64,000 nt of DNA from P36-A1 sp049478495 (GCF_049478495.1 NZ_CP168083.1:1426001-1490000); one strand, 5' to 3'; counted from the stretch's first letter, positions 7,512-16,980 are shown. The notes: generated by a model from the letters alone, not told the origin. A program made the numbers and translations.

Positions 7512-7723
7512 AATATCCTCTCTTTCTTATTTTTAAATTATAACATGATAAATGTATATAAATAAGCTAATTGCCTGTGTTATAGTAATTATTTATTAAA
7601 AAAGGCTATTTTAATGAGTTATAAATGTACTTTTCTTTAAGATTGTATAAAATTAAGCGTATTTTCAACTGAATAACACATATTTAAGCTATAATATAAT
7701 AGATAATTAAGGGAGTTGATATT

Positions 7724-8662
7724 ATGTTTACTGGATTTGTAAATATTCCAGGTTTTAGTACTTGGAAAGAGATTGTCTTGCTGAATTTAGGATTTGGTAA
7801 TGATAAAAAATATTATATAGAGGATGAGTTTAATAATAAAATGTTATTAAGAGTTAGCCCTATTCAACTATATCAAGAAAAAAAACAACAAGCTTTAGCT
7901 ATACAACAATTAAATAATAAAGCTGTTTCTAATATACCAAAACTACTTAGTTTTGGAACATGTAATAATAATAAAAGTGTTTATTTATTATTAGATTGGA
8001 TTGAAGGTAGTCCTTTTGATCAAGTAATAGAAAGATTAGAATTTGATGATATCTATACACTTGGTATCAAAACTGGTAAACTTTTGAAAGAAATTCATGC
8101 TATACCTGCTAATGATACTAGAGGTGTAAGTGTTCAAACTATTAAAACTAGTAAAACATTTGAACTTATTTATTATGAAAATTCTGAACAAAGGCTTGAA
8201 AATGATCAACCTATAATTGAGTTTATTAAAAATAACTTATTTTATTATGAAAATTCTCCAATAACTTATATCCATAATGATTTTTATCAAGATAAAATGA
8301 TTTTCAAAGATAATGAGTTATATATAATTGACTTTGATCGACTAACAATCTCTGAACCATATGAAGATTTCTGTAAACTTGAACTATTTGATACTAGTTT
8401 TAATCATATTTTTACTACTGGTGTTTTAATAGGTTATTTTGATGGACAACCCCCTACAGCTTTTTGGAATATTCATGCTTTGAATATTGCACACAATATT
8501 CTAACTTTACAAAATTGGGCTGTTAATTTTAAGAGTACTTTTAGACATAAGGTAAAACTTATTGGCTATAAAAGTATTGATTATTATAATTGTTTTAATT
8601 CAATGATTCCTAAATGGTATCAACAAAATATTAATGTTTTAAAAGAGGATGGAAAAATATAA
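7724..8662 (+). CDS. aminoglycoside phosphotransferase-like kinase
   Basis: 312 residues with the layout of the APH/choline-kinase fold: hinge-like YLLLDWIEGSPF (about 85-96), the catalytic loop as YIHNDFYQDK (about 183-192) and YIIDFDRLTISEPYEDFCKLE, where the Asp of IDFDR is the metal ligand. The catalytic loop reads HND rather than HGD, and the Asn five residues after the Asp is Lys, so activity may be altered. GGGAGTTG precedes the ATG at 7724. The stop overlaps the next start by one base (TAATG), so it works with, or at least is made with, a beta-lactamase-fold hydrolase. Substrate unknown; a small-molecule kinase is more likely than antibiotic resistance. Confidence 0.75.
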   Translation: MFTGFVNIPGFSTWKEIVLLNLGFGNDKKYYIEDEFNNKMLLRVSPIQLYQEKKQQALAIQQLNNKAVSNIPKLLSFGTCNNNKSVYLLLDWIEGSPFDQVIERLEFDDIYTLGIKTGKLLKEIHAIPANDTRGVSVQTIKTSKTFELIYYENSEQRLENDQPIIEFIKNNLFYYENSPITYIHNDFYQDKMIFKDNELYIIDFDRLTISEPYEDFCKLELFDTSFNHIFTTGVLIGYFDGQPPTAFWNIHALNIAHNILTLQNWAVNFKSTFRHKVKLIGYKSIDYYNCFNSMIPKWYQQNINVLKEDGKI

Positions 8663-9363
8663 TGAAAATTAGACAAATAAGTAGACACATTTATAAAATA
8701 GAGGATTTTATTGGAAATCAGGTATTTTCTTGTTGGCTTATAAAAGATGATAATGATGTTTATTTAATTGATACTTTACTTCAAACACAAAGTAAGAATA
8801 TACTTAATGAAATTAATAAACTTGGTAAACTAAAGGCAATATTAATTACTCATGGGCATGCAGATCACATATCAGGATTAAAAAGTATTTATAATGCATC
8901 TCCTGTGTTAATATATGCTAATATATTAGAAATTCCCTATATTAGTAATGTTGTAAATTATACTGCAGATGCTAACAAGTTTAGACTAGTGCATAAATAT
9001 GTAAATGTATTAGCTAGTGATCTTGCTGCTTTACCAACTATATCTATTGATAATTATGAAATGATTGGTCCTTTAAAACCATATCATGTTCCAGGACATA
9101 CTGAAGGTTATATGGCCTTTTATCATGTTGATGATGATGTATTAATTGCTGGAGATTTATTTAACTATGAAAATATGAGATTGTTACCTCCACGTAATCA
9201 ATTTAGTGAAAACTATAACCTAAGTTTGTTAAACAGTGTTTCTCTTGTTAAAAAAATAAATCCTAATATTATGACTCTAAGTCATAGTGATGCTGATATT
9301 ATTGTAGCTAAGGATTTACTTGAAGTATTTAAAGCAGATTACATTAATAAAACTGAGAAGTAA
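8662..9363 (+). CDS. metallo-beta-lactamase fold hydrolase
   Basis: 233 residues. The metal ligands are complete: THGHADH (about 67-73), HVPGHTEG (His near 144), AGDLF (Asp near 161) and LSHSD near 210. The spacing fits the glyoxalase II-like group, which hydrolyses thioesters and other esters. The start overlaps the stop of the kinase-like gene, so the two form a two-gene operon closed by the terminator at 9351. The actual substrate is not predictable from sequence. Confidence 0.88.
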   Translation: MKIRQISRHIYKIEDFIGNQVFSCWLIKDDNDVYLIDTLLQTQSKNILNEINKLGKLKAILITHGHADHISGLKSIYNASPVLIYANILEIPYISNVVNYTADANKFRLVHKYVNVLASDLAALPTISIDNYEMIGPLKPYHVPGHTEGYMAFYHVDDDVLIAGDLFNYENMRLLPPRNQFSENYNLSLLNSVSLVKKINPNIMTLSHSDADIIVAKDLLEVFKADYINKTEK

Positions 9364-9380
9364 TTTCTCAGTTTTTTTGT
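9351..9380 (+). terminator. terminator of the kinase/hydrolase operon
   Basis: AACTGAGAA (9351-9359) pairs with TTCTCAGTT (9365-9373), then a run of T. The stem overlaps the last codons of the gene. Confidence 0.9.
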
Positions 9381-9383
9381 TGC

Positions 9384-10394
9384 TTATTTTAATGGTGCAT
9401 ATGTTTCTAAAAATTGAAACATTCTATTGATACAAATTCTTGATTCTGGAATAAATTGTACAAAGAAATAATTATGATAAACTGTTCCCATTCCTTCTGA
9501 GAAAATCAATGATTCATTAGGTACATGATTTTTATTTAAATTGTAAATCATTTTAGTAGTTTGTTTTTGATAAGTTCTTGTATTACCATCAGTTAAAAAA
9601 CTTGGTGGAAATTTATTGCTTATTTGATTATAAATAGAAACTTGTGATGGAAAATCTGACTTATACCAATTACGATTCTTTGTATATGCCCAACCAATAA
9701 CTTTAAAGTAGACTTTCTCATAACTAGTTATTTGTTCAAATAGTGAGTCAAAGTCAAAGATTCCACAAAGCATCATAGCACCCTTTAATTCTTTTTCACT
9801 AATTATGGTTTTGATATTTAAAAATTCTTGATATTTCTTATTAGTAGCTAAGGCTGAGTATTGAGCTACTAATTGTGCCCCGGCTGAATCACCAACTAAT
9901 ACAATATTATTTGTATCTAGTGTTGGATGTATTTCCTCTAATTTTTTTAATTGTAATATTACTTCATTTATTTGTTCAAGTGGAGCTGGGTATTGTCCTT
10001 CTGGAGCAATTTGATAATTCATACTTACGGCATTATATCCTTTTGCAGCAAATGTTGTTGCTAAATACTTTGATTCACTTTTATCTCCAAAGATGTAACA
10101 ACCTCCATGTATAAAAAGTAGTATAGGTTGTTTTTTTTGAGTGTTTTTAGGTAAATACAAATCTAATAGATTAAATTTGTGAATAGATACATAACCAACA
10201 TCTTCAATCACTTTTACTCTTTTTTTATTTTTTTTATAGCTTCTATCTGGTCTTGCATGTGGTTTTACTTTAGATCTTGCTAAATAGGTTACTGGATATG
10301 GTGATATTTTCAATAGTAAGGTTACAATTGCTGAAACAATGGTAGATAAAATAAAGAGAAAATAAGGTATTTTTCTTTTAGTATCTTCTTTCAT
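9384..10394 (-). CDS. HSL-family carboxylesterase, membrane anchored (paralogue A)
   Basis: 336 residues. One N-terminal hydrophobic segment (about 9-30, IPYFLFILSTIVSAIVTLLLKI) anchors it; the hydrolase faces outside or stays at the membrane. The HSL signature HGGCYIFG (about 95-102) forms the oxyanion hole, and GDSAGAQ (about 168-174) carries the nucleophile Ser. The histidine is expected near the end (VYHNYFF). A homologue of the same length and plan lies at 14982-15992. The stop lies one base from the acetyltransferase start, so both are likely made from one leftward mRNA. Confidence 0.85.
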   Translation of the reverse strand: MKEDTKRKIPYFLFILSTIVSAIVTLLLKISPYPVTYLARSKVKPHARPDRSYKKNKKRVKVIEDVGYVSIHKFNLLDLYLPKNTQKKQPILLFIHGGCYIFGDKSESKYLATTFAAKGYNAVSMNYQIAPEGQYPAPLEQINEVILQLKKLEEIHPTLDTNNIVLVGDSAGAQLVAQYSALATNKKYQEFLNIKTIISEKELKGAMMLCGIFDFDSLFEQITSYEKVYFKVIGWAYTKNRNWYKSDFPSQVSIYNQISNKFPPSFLTDGNTRTYQKQTTKMIYNLNKNHVPNESLIFSEGMGTVYHNYFFVQFIPESRICINRMFQFLETYAPLK

Positions 10395-10395
10395 T

Positions 10396-10863
10396 TTAGA
10401 TTACTCTTTTTTTAACTGTTTCTCTATATATTTCATAACCATTGCATTTATAAAAGAATTTTCCTCTTATGTTTGTTGACCAATAATTTATTTCTACTTC
10501 TCGTATTCCTTTTTCACTTGCTAATTGTTCAATTCTAGCTATCAATGCACTTCCATAGCCCTTGCTTTGAAATGCTCCTAATATTGAAATTTGTTCAATT
10601 TGCATTTTACTTCTTTTATATTGAAAAACATCTTCTTTTTCTTCTAATTCATAAGCTAATAAAAAACCTACTGGAAATTCATTATCATCATATGCAATAA
10701 AGCAATAAGTATTATCTTTTTTTAATTCTTCTTTAAACCATTTTTCGATACTATTTACATCATATGGTTTAAATAGATCTGGTGCTATATCATAGTGTAA
10801 TTTATGTATTGGTTCATTTAATTTAGCTAATAGATTAGCATCTCTACTTTCTTTTATGTTCAT
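10396..10863 (-). CDS. GNAT N-acetyltransferase
   Basis: 155 residues. The acetyl-CoA motif is visible as QISILGAFQSKGYGSALIARIEQLA (Q/R-x-x-G-x-G/A equivalent at about 105-118), followed by a C-terminal FFYKCNGYEIYRE strand typical of the fold. GGAGGG precedes the ATG at 10863. It lies immediately upstream of the membrane esterase. Substrate unknown. Confidence 0.85.
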   Translation of the reverse strand: MNIKESRDANLLAKLNEPIHKLHYDIAPDLFKPYDVNSIEKWFKEELKKDNTYCFIAYDDNEFPVGFLLAYELEEKEDVFQYKRSKMQIEQISILGAFQSKGYGSALIARIEQLASEKGIREVEINYWSTNIRGKFFYKCNGYEIYRETVKKRVI

Positions 10864-10903
10864 ATTAATCCCTCCATTATTATCTTTATTATAACAAATA
10901 AAA

Positions 10904-10929
10904 AAGTAATACTAAAAAGTATTACTCAT
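10904..10929 (-). terminator. terminator of the YhgE/small-gene unit
   Basis: AGTAATACT / AGTATTACT hairpin with a six-T run on the minus strand, between the 89-residue gene and the acetyltransferase. Confidence 0.75.
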
Positions 10930-10941
10930 TTGCTCTAATAT

Positions 10942-11211
10942 TTATGATCTTTCAATTAGTCTTATCATGTGTTCTAATGATTCTACTGCTAAATCATAAA
11001 CATCATGTGGTAGATGTTTATGAAATAATTCGGCTTCAAATGCTTTTTGAAAGTCTTTTTTATTTATTTTTTTATTGTTTTTTAATAGTTTATCATAAAC
11101 ATCATCTACTGCACTGAATGTATCGTTTATATCATCTTTATACAGTTCAAATCCCTCTTTTGCATGTTCATTATAATAGTAATAATATTCTTCAATATGT
11201 TGGTATTCCAC
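10942..11211 (-). CDS. small acidic helical protein, unknown (GTG start)
   Basis: 89 residues, acidic, without signal peptide or cysteine, predicted helical (KINKKDFQKAFEAELFHKHL). It starts with GTG at 11211, which shares the G of the TAG stop of the gene before it; GAGG lies eight bases upstream. The one-base overlap implies coupled translation and probably a complex of the two products. No family recognised. It follows the YhgE/Pip gene in the same direction. Confidence 0.6.
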   Translation of the reverse strand: MEYQHIEEYYYYYNEHAKEGFELYKDDINDTFSAVDDVYDKLLKNNKKINKKDFQKAFEAELFHKHLPHDVYDLAVESLEHMIRLIERS

Positions 11212-11492
11212 TAAGATACCTCAATAACACGTAAATAATCTACTGCATCTAACACGGCTGTTTTAGCACTGTTAATTGCATCTTCACTTACATTGTTATC
11301 TTTTAAAAATTTTATAAAACTATTTAACCATAACTCATTTTTTCTATTTTTATCTATTATTTCTTCATTGTTAATTTCTTTATATTCATCATCAGCATGA
11401 TCTATTGCTGTAACTAAATACATGTTATATTCATTGTATTTATTCCCATTGTTTTTTAAGAATATTTCTTGAAATACATCTGTAAAATTCAT
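11211..11492 (-). CDS. small acidic helical protein, unknown
   Basis: 93 residues, acidic and probably all-helical, with GGAGG before the ATG. No WXG motif, so it is not an ESAT-6-like secreted protein despite its size and its position 74 bases after a YhgE/Pip (EsaA-related) gene. No transmembrane segment or cysteine is seen. It is translationally coupled to the 89-residue protein. It could be a toxin-antitoxin-like or partner pair, but nothing in the sequence proves that. Confidence 0.6.
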   Translation of the reverse strand: MNFTDVFQEIFLKNNGNKYNEYNMYLVTAIDHADDEYKEINNEEIIDKNRKNELWLNSFIKFLKDNNVSEDAINSAKTAVLDAVDYLRVIEVS

Positions 11493-11566
11493 ATTTTTAC
11501 CTCCATAGTTTATTTTTGATATTATACCATATACTATATAAAAGAAGATGTTTTTTTGCCTAATAT

Positions 11567-14272
11567 CTAGTGTAATAAATGACTTGCTGCTACTTTCTTA
11601 CTTAAGTTTGCAACTTTTTTGGTAATCTTTGGATAAAGTAAAACTGCAGCTAATAAGAATATTAAACCAAAAATTATTAAAATTATTATATTTTTTATTG
11701 CTACTGTCCATAGGATTCCACCAACTGCTTCTCTGAGTAAGTTTACTGCATAGGTAAATGGTAGTAATGGATTGATAAATGTAAAGAAACCACCTGACAA
11801 TTCAATTGGAAAGTTTCCTCCTCCTCCTGAAATTGATAGAACTAATATTATAATTGCTATTCCTTTACCTACATTTCCAAATAATGCAACCAGTGAGTAT
11901 ATAATTGACATAAATACTAAAGATATTAGGATAGAGAATACTACAAACCAGATAGGATTGTAAACATATACATTTAAGAATATCATATCTCCTATACTAG
12001 CAACTAATGCCTGAACTACACCTACTGTTATAAAGGTTAGGCCTCTTGCTGTAAATTTTTCTCTATTTGAATATTTTGTTTTGTCTTTTTTATCTATATG
12101 CACTCTTGTTGTTGCAATAGATGAAAATAGTAACGCTCCTACCCACAAACATAATGCGGTATAAAATGGAGTTGAGGCAGAACCATAGTTTGGTATTGCA
12201 TATAATTCTTTGGTATTTAATTCTACTGGTGAAGATAAAAAGTCGCTTTCTTTAGTAGCATCACTTTTTAAAAGTTTAATAACTTCGCTTAAATCATAAT
12301 CCTTTTCACCTGCTTTTATTGCTTTTGCGGCTTTTTTTACTCCTGTTTTAACATCATCCCAGTTTTCATCAATAACATTATCTGCAAGGTGTAAAGCTTC
12401 TTTAGCAAGAGGAAGGTTTGCATCTATTTTATCACTTGCATTATAAAGCTCAGTTTTAACTTTAGGCCAATCATTTAAAATAAATGTTGAGGCAAGACTT
12501 AGTTTATCTTGAACTACTTTTCCCTTATCTGTATATAATGCTGATGCTTTATTAATCCCTTTTATGATATCTTTCATATTATTATTTAGTATTTTATCTG
12601 CTTCAGCTACCTGTTTTTTTAGTATTGGTAATTGTTTCTCATACTCTTTTAATATTTTTACACCACTAGAAATTGTTGTTTTAGTATTTTTTATTAATTT
12701 GGTTAAATCAATATTCTTGATTGTTCCTACAATATTTTGAGCACTATTAATATCACTACTTAGTTTATCTAAAACTTTATCTAAATCTTTAATTATGCTA
12801 TTTACATTAAAATTATCAATAGCATTAGACAAGTCTTGATATTGATCTGCTAATGTATTTATAGCATTTTTTATTTGTGTAGCATTACTTGCATTTTTAA
12901 CACTTGTTTTTGCATTACTAACATCTTTACTTGTTTGTTGTAATTGTTTTTTTATAGTTTTAAGCTCGTTAATCGAATTAGCTAAACTTACTGAATCAGT
13001 TGCATCATCCCAAACTTGTAATGCCTCTATATTATTATCAACTAATTTAATATTTTTATTTGTTAAATCTTCTAAGCTATCTAATGCTTTTATAATTCTA
13101 TCTTTACTTGCATATAAATTATCTTCATTGATTATTACAAGTAAACTTTTAACAATACTACTTCCATTATCTAATGAAGCACTAAGTATTTCTAACATTG
13201 ATTTAGTATTTTTTTCAAATATAGGTAAAGCTTCCTTTATTTGTGACACCTGTTCATCAGATAGTGCAAGCATTGCATTACTACTATCTACTAATTTATT
13301 AATATCTGGAATAATTTTTTCTAAATCATCTAGTATTTCTAATGATTGTTCTGCAAGTTTTAGTCCATTAGTCATTGTACTTGCAATTTTATCAAAATCT
13401 TTGTTAACGGTATGTATTTGTTGTCCTGTCTTTTCTATTAATGGTATATCTTTTTGAACTTGTAAGATAACACTAGCCTTTTTTAAGTACTCTGGATAAT
13501 CTTTATTTAAAGAGACAATCTTATTACCAGCTGCATCTATTTCAGGCATATAATCAAATAATTCTTTTGCTTTTTGATATTTTGCTTCTATTTTAGGAAA
13601 TTGTTTATTAATATTTTTTAGTTGTTTAGTATACCCATCTAAACTAGACATGTTCTCATCCATATATAGTACTAATTCTTTTACTTTTGTAATTGAATTG
13701 ATATTTTCATCTAGTTCAAAACCAACATCATTTAGTACTTCTATCACTTTTGTACTAGATGTTTTGATAAATTCTTGTGTAATTGTCTCTTGAATACTTG
13801 AAGCACCTTTATCAGTAATTTTAGGTGCAATAGCATTTATCTTTTGATTGACACTATATTCTAATTCAGGTTTATTTATAACACCTTTTGTAAAGCTTAA
13901 TAAATCTTTAGAAAAGTTTTGTGGTATATATATTCCTGCATAGTATTCACCACTTTTTACTCCTTCATCAAGTTGTTCTTTTGATGAAGTAAACTGCCAA
14001 TCTAATGATTTGTTACTTTGTAATTCCTCTTTGACCATATCACCAATATTTACTTTTATCTTTTTAAAATTACTACCTGAATCATCACTGTACACTGCAA
14101 CTTTTAAATTACCAGTATTAGCATATGGATCCCATAAGGCTTCTATATTAAACCAAGCATATAATGATGGTATTATCATTAATGCTATAACAAGGATTAG
14201 TGCTAAAGGTGCTTTAGTCAATCTTTTCCAATCCTGTTTGTATAATTTTGCTATTTTTTTAAGCTTTTTCAT
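11567..14272 (-). CDS. yhgE: YhgE/Pip family membrane protein (ABC-2 type permease fold)
   Basis: 901 residues. The N-terminus (WKRLTKAPLALILVIALMI, then PSLYAWFNIEALWDPY) is the hallmark of YhgE/Pip proteins: one transmembrane helix followed by a large outside domain. Residues 200-690 are a long helical, coiled-coil-like region. The C-terminus has five to six membrane helices (about 710-890). Relatives include the Lactococcus phage infection protein and EsaA of type VII secretion; the exact function is unclear in most bacteria. GGAGGG precedes the ATG at 14272. Two small acidic genes follow on the same strand. Confidence 0.9.
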   Translation of the reverse strand: MKKLKKIAKLYKQDWKRLTKAPLALILVIALMIIPSLYAWFNIEALWDPYANTGNLKVAVYSDDSGSNFKKIKVNIGDMVKEELQSNKSLDWQFTSSKEQLDEGVKSGEYYAGIYIPQNFSKDLLSFTKGVINKPELEYSVNQKINAIAPKITDKGASSIQETITQEFIKTSSTKVIEVLNDVGFELDENINSITKVKELVLYMDENMSSLDGYTKQLKNINKQFPKIEAKYQKAKELFDYMPEIDAAGNKIVSLNKDYPEYLKKASVILQVQKDIPLIEKTGQQIHTVNKDFDKIASTMTNGLKLAEQSLEILDDLEKIIPDINKLVDSSNAMLALSDEQVSQIKEALPIFEKNTKSMLEILSASLDNGSSIVKSLLVIINEDNLYASKDRIIKALDSLEDLTNKNIKLVDNNIEALQVWDDATDSVSLANSINELKTIKKQLQQTSKDVSNAKTSVKNASNATQIKNAINTLADQYQDLSNAIDNFNVNSIIKDLDKVLDKLSSDINSAQNIVGTIKNIDLTKLIKNTKTTISSGVKILKEYEKQLPILKKQVAEADKILNNNMKDIIKGINKASALYTDKGKVVQDKLSLASTFILNDWPKVKTELYNASDKIDANLPLAKEALHLADNVIDENWDDVKTGVKKAAKAIKAGEKDYDLSEVIKLLKSDATKESDFLSSPVELNTKELYAIPNYGSASTPFYTALCLWVGALLFSSIATTRVHIDKKDKTKYSNREKFTARGLTFITVGVVQALVASIGDMIFLNVYVYNPIWFVVFSILISLVFMSIIYSLVALFGNVGKGIAIIILVLSISGGGGNFPIELSGGFFTFINPLLPFTYAVNLLREAVGGILWTVAIKNIIILIIFGLIFLLAAVLLYPKITKKVANLSKKVAASHLLH

Positions 14273-14347
14273 TATATCCCTCCATATTGTAAAAGCTATT
14301 AAACATAAAAAAATGCACCTTTAAATTATGATGCATAAATTAGTTCA

Positions 14348-14893
14348 TTACATAATCTTTAATTCATCAAATATTATTCCATCTAAATTTTTCCAATATA
14401 GTATATTGTTATTTATAATCATATAGCTATTCTCAGTATTATTTTTAGGAATAGATATTGAACCTGGATTTAAATAGTATACACCATTTATTAATTTATT
14501 TTGTGAAATATGTGTGTGCCCTGAAATGACTATTGAGCCCCTATTAAATGAGGGTAGTATATTTTTTTCAAATAAATGTCCATGTGTAAATAAATATAGT
14601 TGATTGTTTATATATAACTCTAAATAGTCAGACATCATTGGAAATTCTAATACCATTTGATCTACTTCACTATCACAATTACCTCTTACAGCTAATATTA
14701 TATCTTTATACTTATTTAATTGTTCTATTACTAATTTTGGATTATATTCTTTAGGTAAATCATTTCGTGGACCATGGTAGAGTAAATCTCCTAATAAGAC
14801 GATCTTATCAGGTTTTTCTTTTAAAATACATTGGATTAATTTATTTGTATAAAAAGCACTTCCATGAATATCACTTGCAATTAGTATCTTCAT
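14348..14893 (-). CDS. yfcE: YfcE-type metallophosphoesterase
   Basis: 181 residues, the normal size. All calcineurin-like motifs are present: SDIHGS (8-13), GDLLYHGPR (about 35-43), GNCD (about 70-73), THGH (about 103-106) and SGHTH (about 124-128). These bind two metal ions and hydrolyse phosphodiesters; E. coli YfcE acts on model phosphodiesters and its natural substrate is unknown. It is a cytosolic enzyme. The start at 14893 overlaps no other gene. Confidence 0.93.
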   Translation of the reverse strand: MKILIASDIHGSAFYTNKLIQCILKEKPDKIVLLGDLLYHGPRNDLPKEYNPKLVIEQLNKYKDIILAVRGNCDSEVDQMVLEFPMMSDYLELYINNQLYLFTHGHLFEKNILPSFNRGSIVISGHTHISQNKLINGVYYLNPGSISIPKNNTENSYMIINNNILYWKNLDGIIFDELKIM

Positions 14894-14981
14894 TTATATC
14901 ACTATTATATTATGAAATATAATACCCTTTCTTTTTAATATCTATTAATATAACTCTTTAATGTCTATTTGTAAAGTTACT

Positions 14982-15992
14982 TTATTGTAATCTATATTCT
15001 TCAATAAATTCTAAGCTTTTAGCTAGCGCTTCTTTTCCAGCATCGGTTTTTAAATTAAACATGTAAACATGTGAAATTATATTATTATATGAAAAGAATA
15101 ATGGTCTTACATTTACTTTTTGTTTTTCTAATAAATTGACCAATGCTTTTGCTTGATCTGTATAGGTTACATAGTTTCCATCCGTTATAAAGGTATTAGG
15201 AAAGTTGTTATTTATATATGGTAAAAAATTAATTTGTACAGCCTCTAAAGAATCTTTCCAATCTTTATTTCCTAGATATGACCATCCTATTTTATCATAA
15301 ACATAATCTAAAGGTAAAAAGTTAGTTGTTGCCATTGCTTTTATATCATATACTCCACTATACAATAATACACCTTTTATTTTACTAATATTTATAACTG
15401 AATTTATCTTTGTTAATTCTGAATACGAAGCACTTGCCTGTATGGTTGCAAATTGAGCTGATATTTGAGCACCAGCAGAATCGCCAGCTAAAAATAGATT
15501 ATTCATATTTATATTATGATCTTTATATGTTTGTAGATATTTAACTAGTTCTGATAATTGAATAATTGGAGTTGGGTATTTTGATTCTGGTGCTAATTCA
15601 TAATTCATTGCGATAAAGTAATATCCTTCTTTTGCTAGTCTTTTACCATAATCATTAATACTTAATTTATCTCCACCTACAAAACCTCCACCATGCACCC
15701 AAATTATTGTTGGATTATTTTTCTTTGGATTTTCTGGGACAAACAAATCAAATTTATTTTCTGTATGTTCTGATGGGTATTCTAAATCTATATAGGCTTT
15801 ATTATTACCATCAAAGACAAACTGTTTATTTCTTTTATCTACATTTATTGGAAATGCATTATTTCTGATCATGTAAACAACTGGATTTGGAGTTCTTATG
15901 TAGAAGATAACATTTATACCTATATATGTAATTATTAGTATAATTATACTAGCTATTACATGTGTTTTAATAAATTTAATAACATCCTTCAT
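14982..15992 (-). CDS. HSL-family carboxylesterase, membrane anchored (paralogue B)
   Basis: 336 residues, the same length and plan as the gene at 9384-10394: an N-terminal hydrophobic helix (about 10-32, VIASIIILIITYIGINVIFYI), HGGGFVGGDK (about 99-108) and GDSAGAQISAQFA with the nucleophile Ser near 170. Shared stretches such as MNY(E/Q)(L/I)APE and FITDGN show duplication. AGGAGGGG precedes the ATG. It lies 17 bases downstream of another alpha/beta hydrolase and is likely co-transcribed with it. Confidence 0.85.
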   Translation of the reverse strand: MKDVIKFIKTHVIASIIILIITYIGINVIFYIRTPNPVVYMIRNNAFPINVDKRNKQFVFDGNNKAYIDLEYPSEHTENKFDLFVPENPKKNNPTIIWVHGGGFVGGDKLSINDYGKRLAKEGYYFIAMNYELAPESKYPTPIIQLSELVKYLQTYKDHNINMNNLFLAGDSAGAQISAQFATIQASASYSELTKINSVINISKIKGVLLYSGVYDIKAMATTNFLPLDYVYDKIGWSYLGNKDWKDSLEAVQINFLPYINNNFPNTFITDGNYVTYTDQAKALVNLLEKQKVNVRPLFFSYNNIISHVYMFNLKTDAGKEALAKSLEFIEEYRLQ

Positions 15993-16009
15993 ATTACCCC
16001 TCCTAAATA

Positions 16010-16756
16010 CTAATTATCCTTTTTTAAGTAAGATATTACTAGTTCTAATACTTGATCATTCAATTCATGTTTGGTATTTTCTAATAAGTCATAAGTTGTC
16101 TTCGATGCATAATCTTCATCTTTCATTTTTAAATAATAATCATAATCTTCATGATAATTAACCATACCATCATCTTTTCCATGTATAAAGTGTAAATGTC
16201 TTTTATTTATAACTTCTAGATCATAAGTAATGTCAATATTAGGAAGATGATGACACTGATTATCATATGTTTTTTTCTGTTTGTATGTTAATAAGTCATT
16301 TTTTATTAAATATGTTGAATAACCAATTGGACTTGCTGTTGCAGCTATTGGAATACAAGAATTAATAAAATCGTAATTTTTAAATATTGCAAGACTAGTA
16401 ATTGCGCCCATTGAAAAACCAGCAATATTTATTTTTTGCTTGTTAACTTTAAATTCACTACTAATATACTTACATAAATCATTAAATTCATCATTGCTTT
16501 TAGTTATAATTGGCCAAAGATGGATTCCTTTTCTTTTTTTACCTTCATCTCTACCTCCATGCATTAATGCATCTGGAAGAACTACTATAAAGTCATTTTC
16601 GGCTAATTTTTCTGCTAGTAATACTATTCTTTTAGAATTGCTACTTTGTGACCATCCATGATAAAAGAAAACCACTGGCAGTTCTTGATCACTTTCGGTA
16701 TAAAATATTTGTCCAGTCATATCCTGATATTTAAATTTTTTATTCTTTATTTCCAT
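16010..16756 (-). CDS. alpha/beta hydrolase
   Basis: 248 residues. FFYHGWSQSSNSKR (about 31-44) forms the oxyanion region, GFSMGAIT (about 116-123) the nucleophile elbow with Ser118, and HGKDDGMVNY with a later KHELND the acid and base of the triad. It resembles YitV-like serine hydrolases or esterases. Cytosolic, with no signal peptide. First gene of a leftward pair with membrane esterase B. Confidence 0.82.
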   Translation of the reverse strand: MEIKNKKFKYQDMTGQIFYTESDQELPVVFFYHGWSQSSNSKRIVLLAEKLAENDFIVVLPDALMHGGRDEGKKRKGIHLWPIITKSNDEFNDLCKYISSEFKVNKQKINIAGFSMGAITSLAIFKNYDFINSCIPIAATASPIGYSTYLIKNDLLTYKQKKTYDNQCHHLPNIDITYDLEVINKRHLHFIHGKDDGMVNYHEDYDYYLKMKDEDYASKTTYDLLENTKHELNDQVLELVISYLKKDN

Positions 16757-16885
16757 TTTTTATCTATCCTATCTATAATCTTTTTCTCATATAATAATAA
16801 TACAACATTTTTACCTCTTTTTGAATAATTATGCAATTAGACTATATGTAACTTTTATTAATAATTATTAATTTATATAAATATT

Positions 16886-16895
16886 TACCATTGTA
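16886..16895. promoter_or_regulatory. possible cop-box upstream of the copper ATPase
   Basis: TACCATTGTA matches the CopY operator core TACAnnTGTA in nine of ten positions and lies 86 bases before the copB start. A TATATAATA -10-like stretch follows near 16938. No copY gene is in the window, so this is only a candidate. Confidence 0.3.
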
Positions 16896-16980
16896 AATTG
16901 CTTTAATGCTTATTACTATTAATAAATTAGTATGAAATATATAATAAAGATAGAATATTTATGTTAAAGGAGGAAATATT

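Noticed and set aside
11211..11492. ESAT-6/WXG100 secreted protein next to YhgE
   Set aside because: The length fits but there is no W-x-G turn and no second Esx-like protein; left as unknown.
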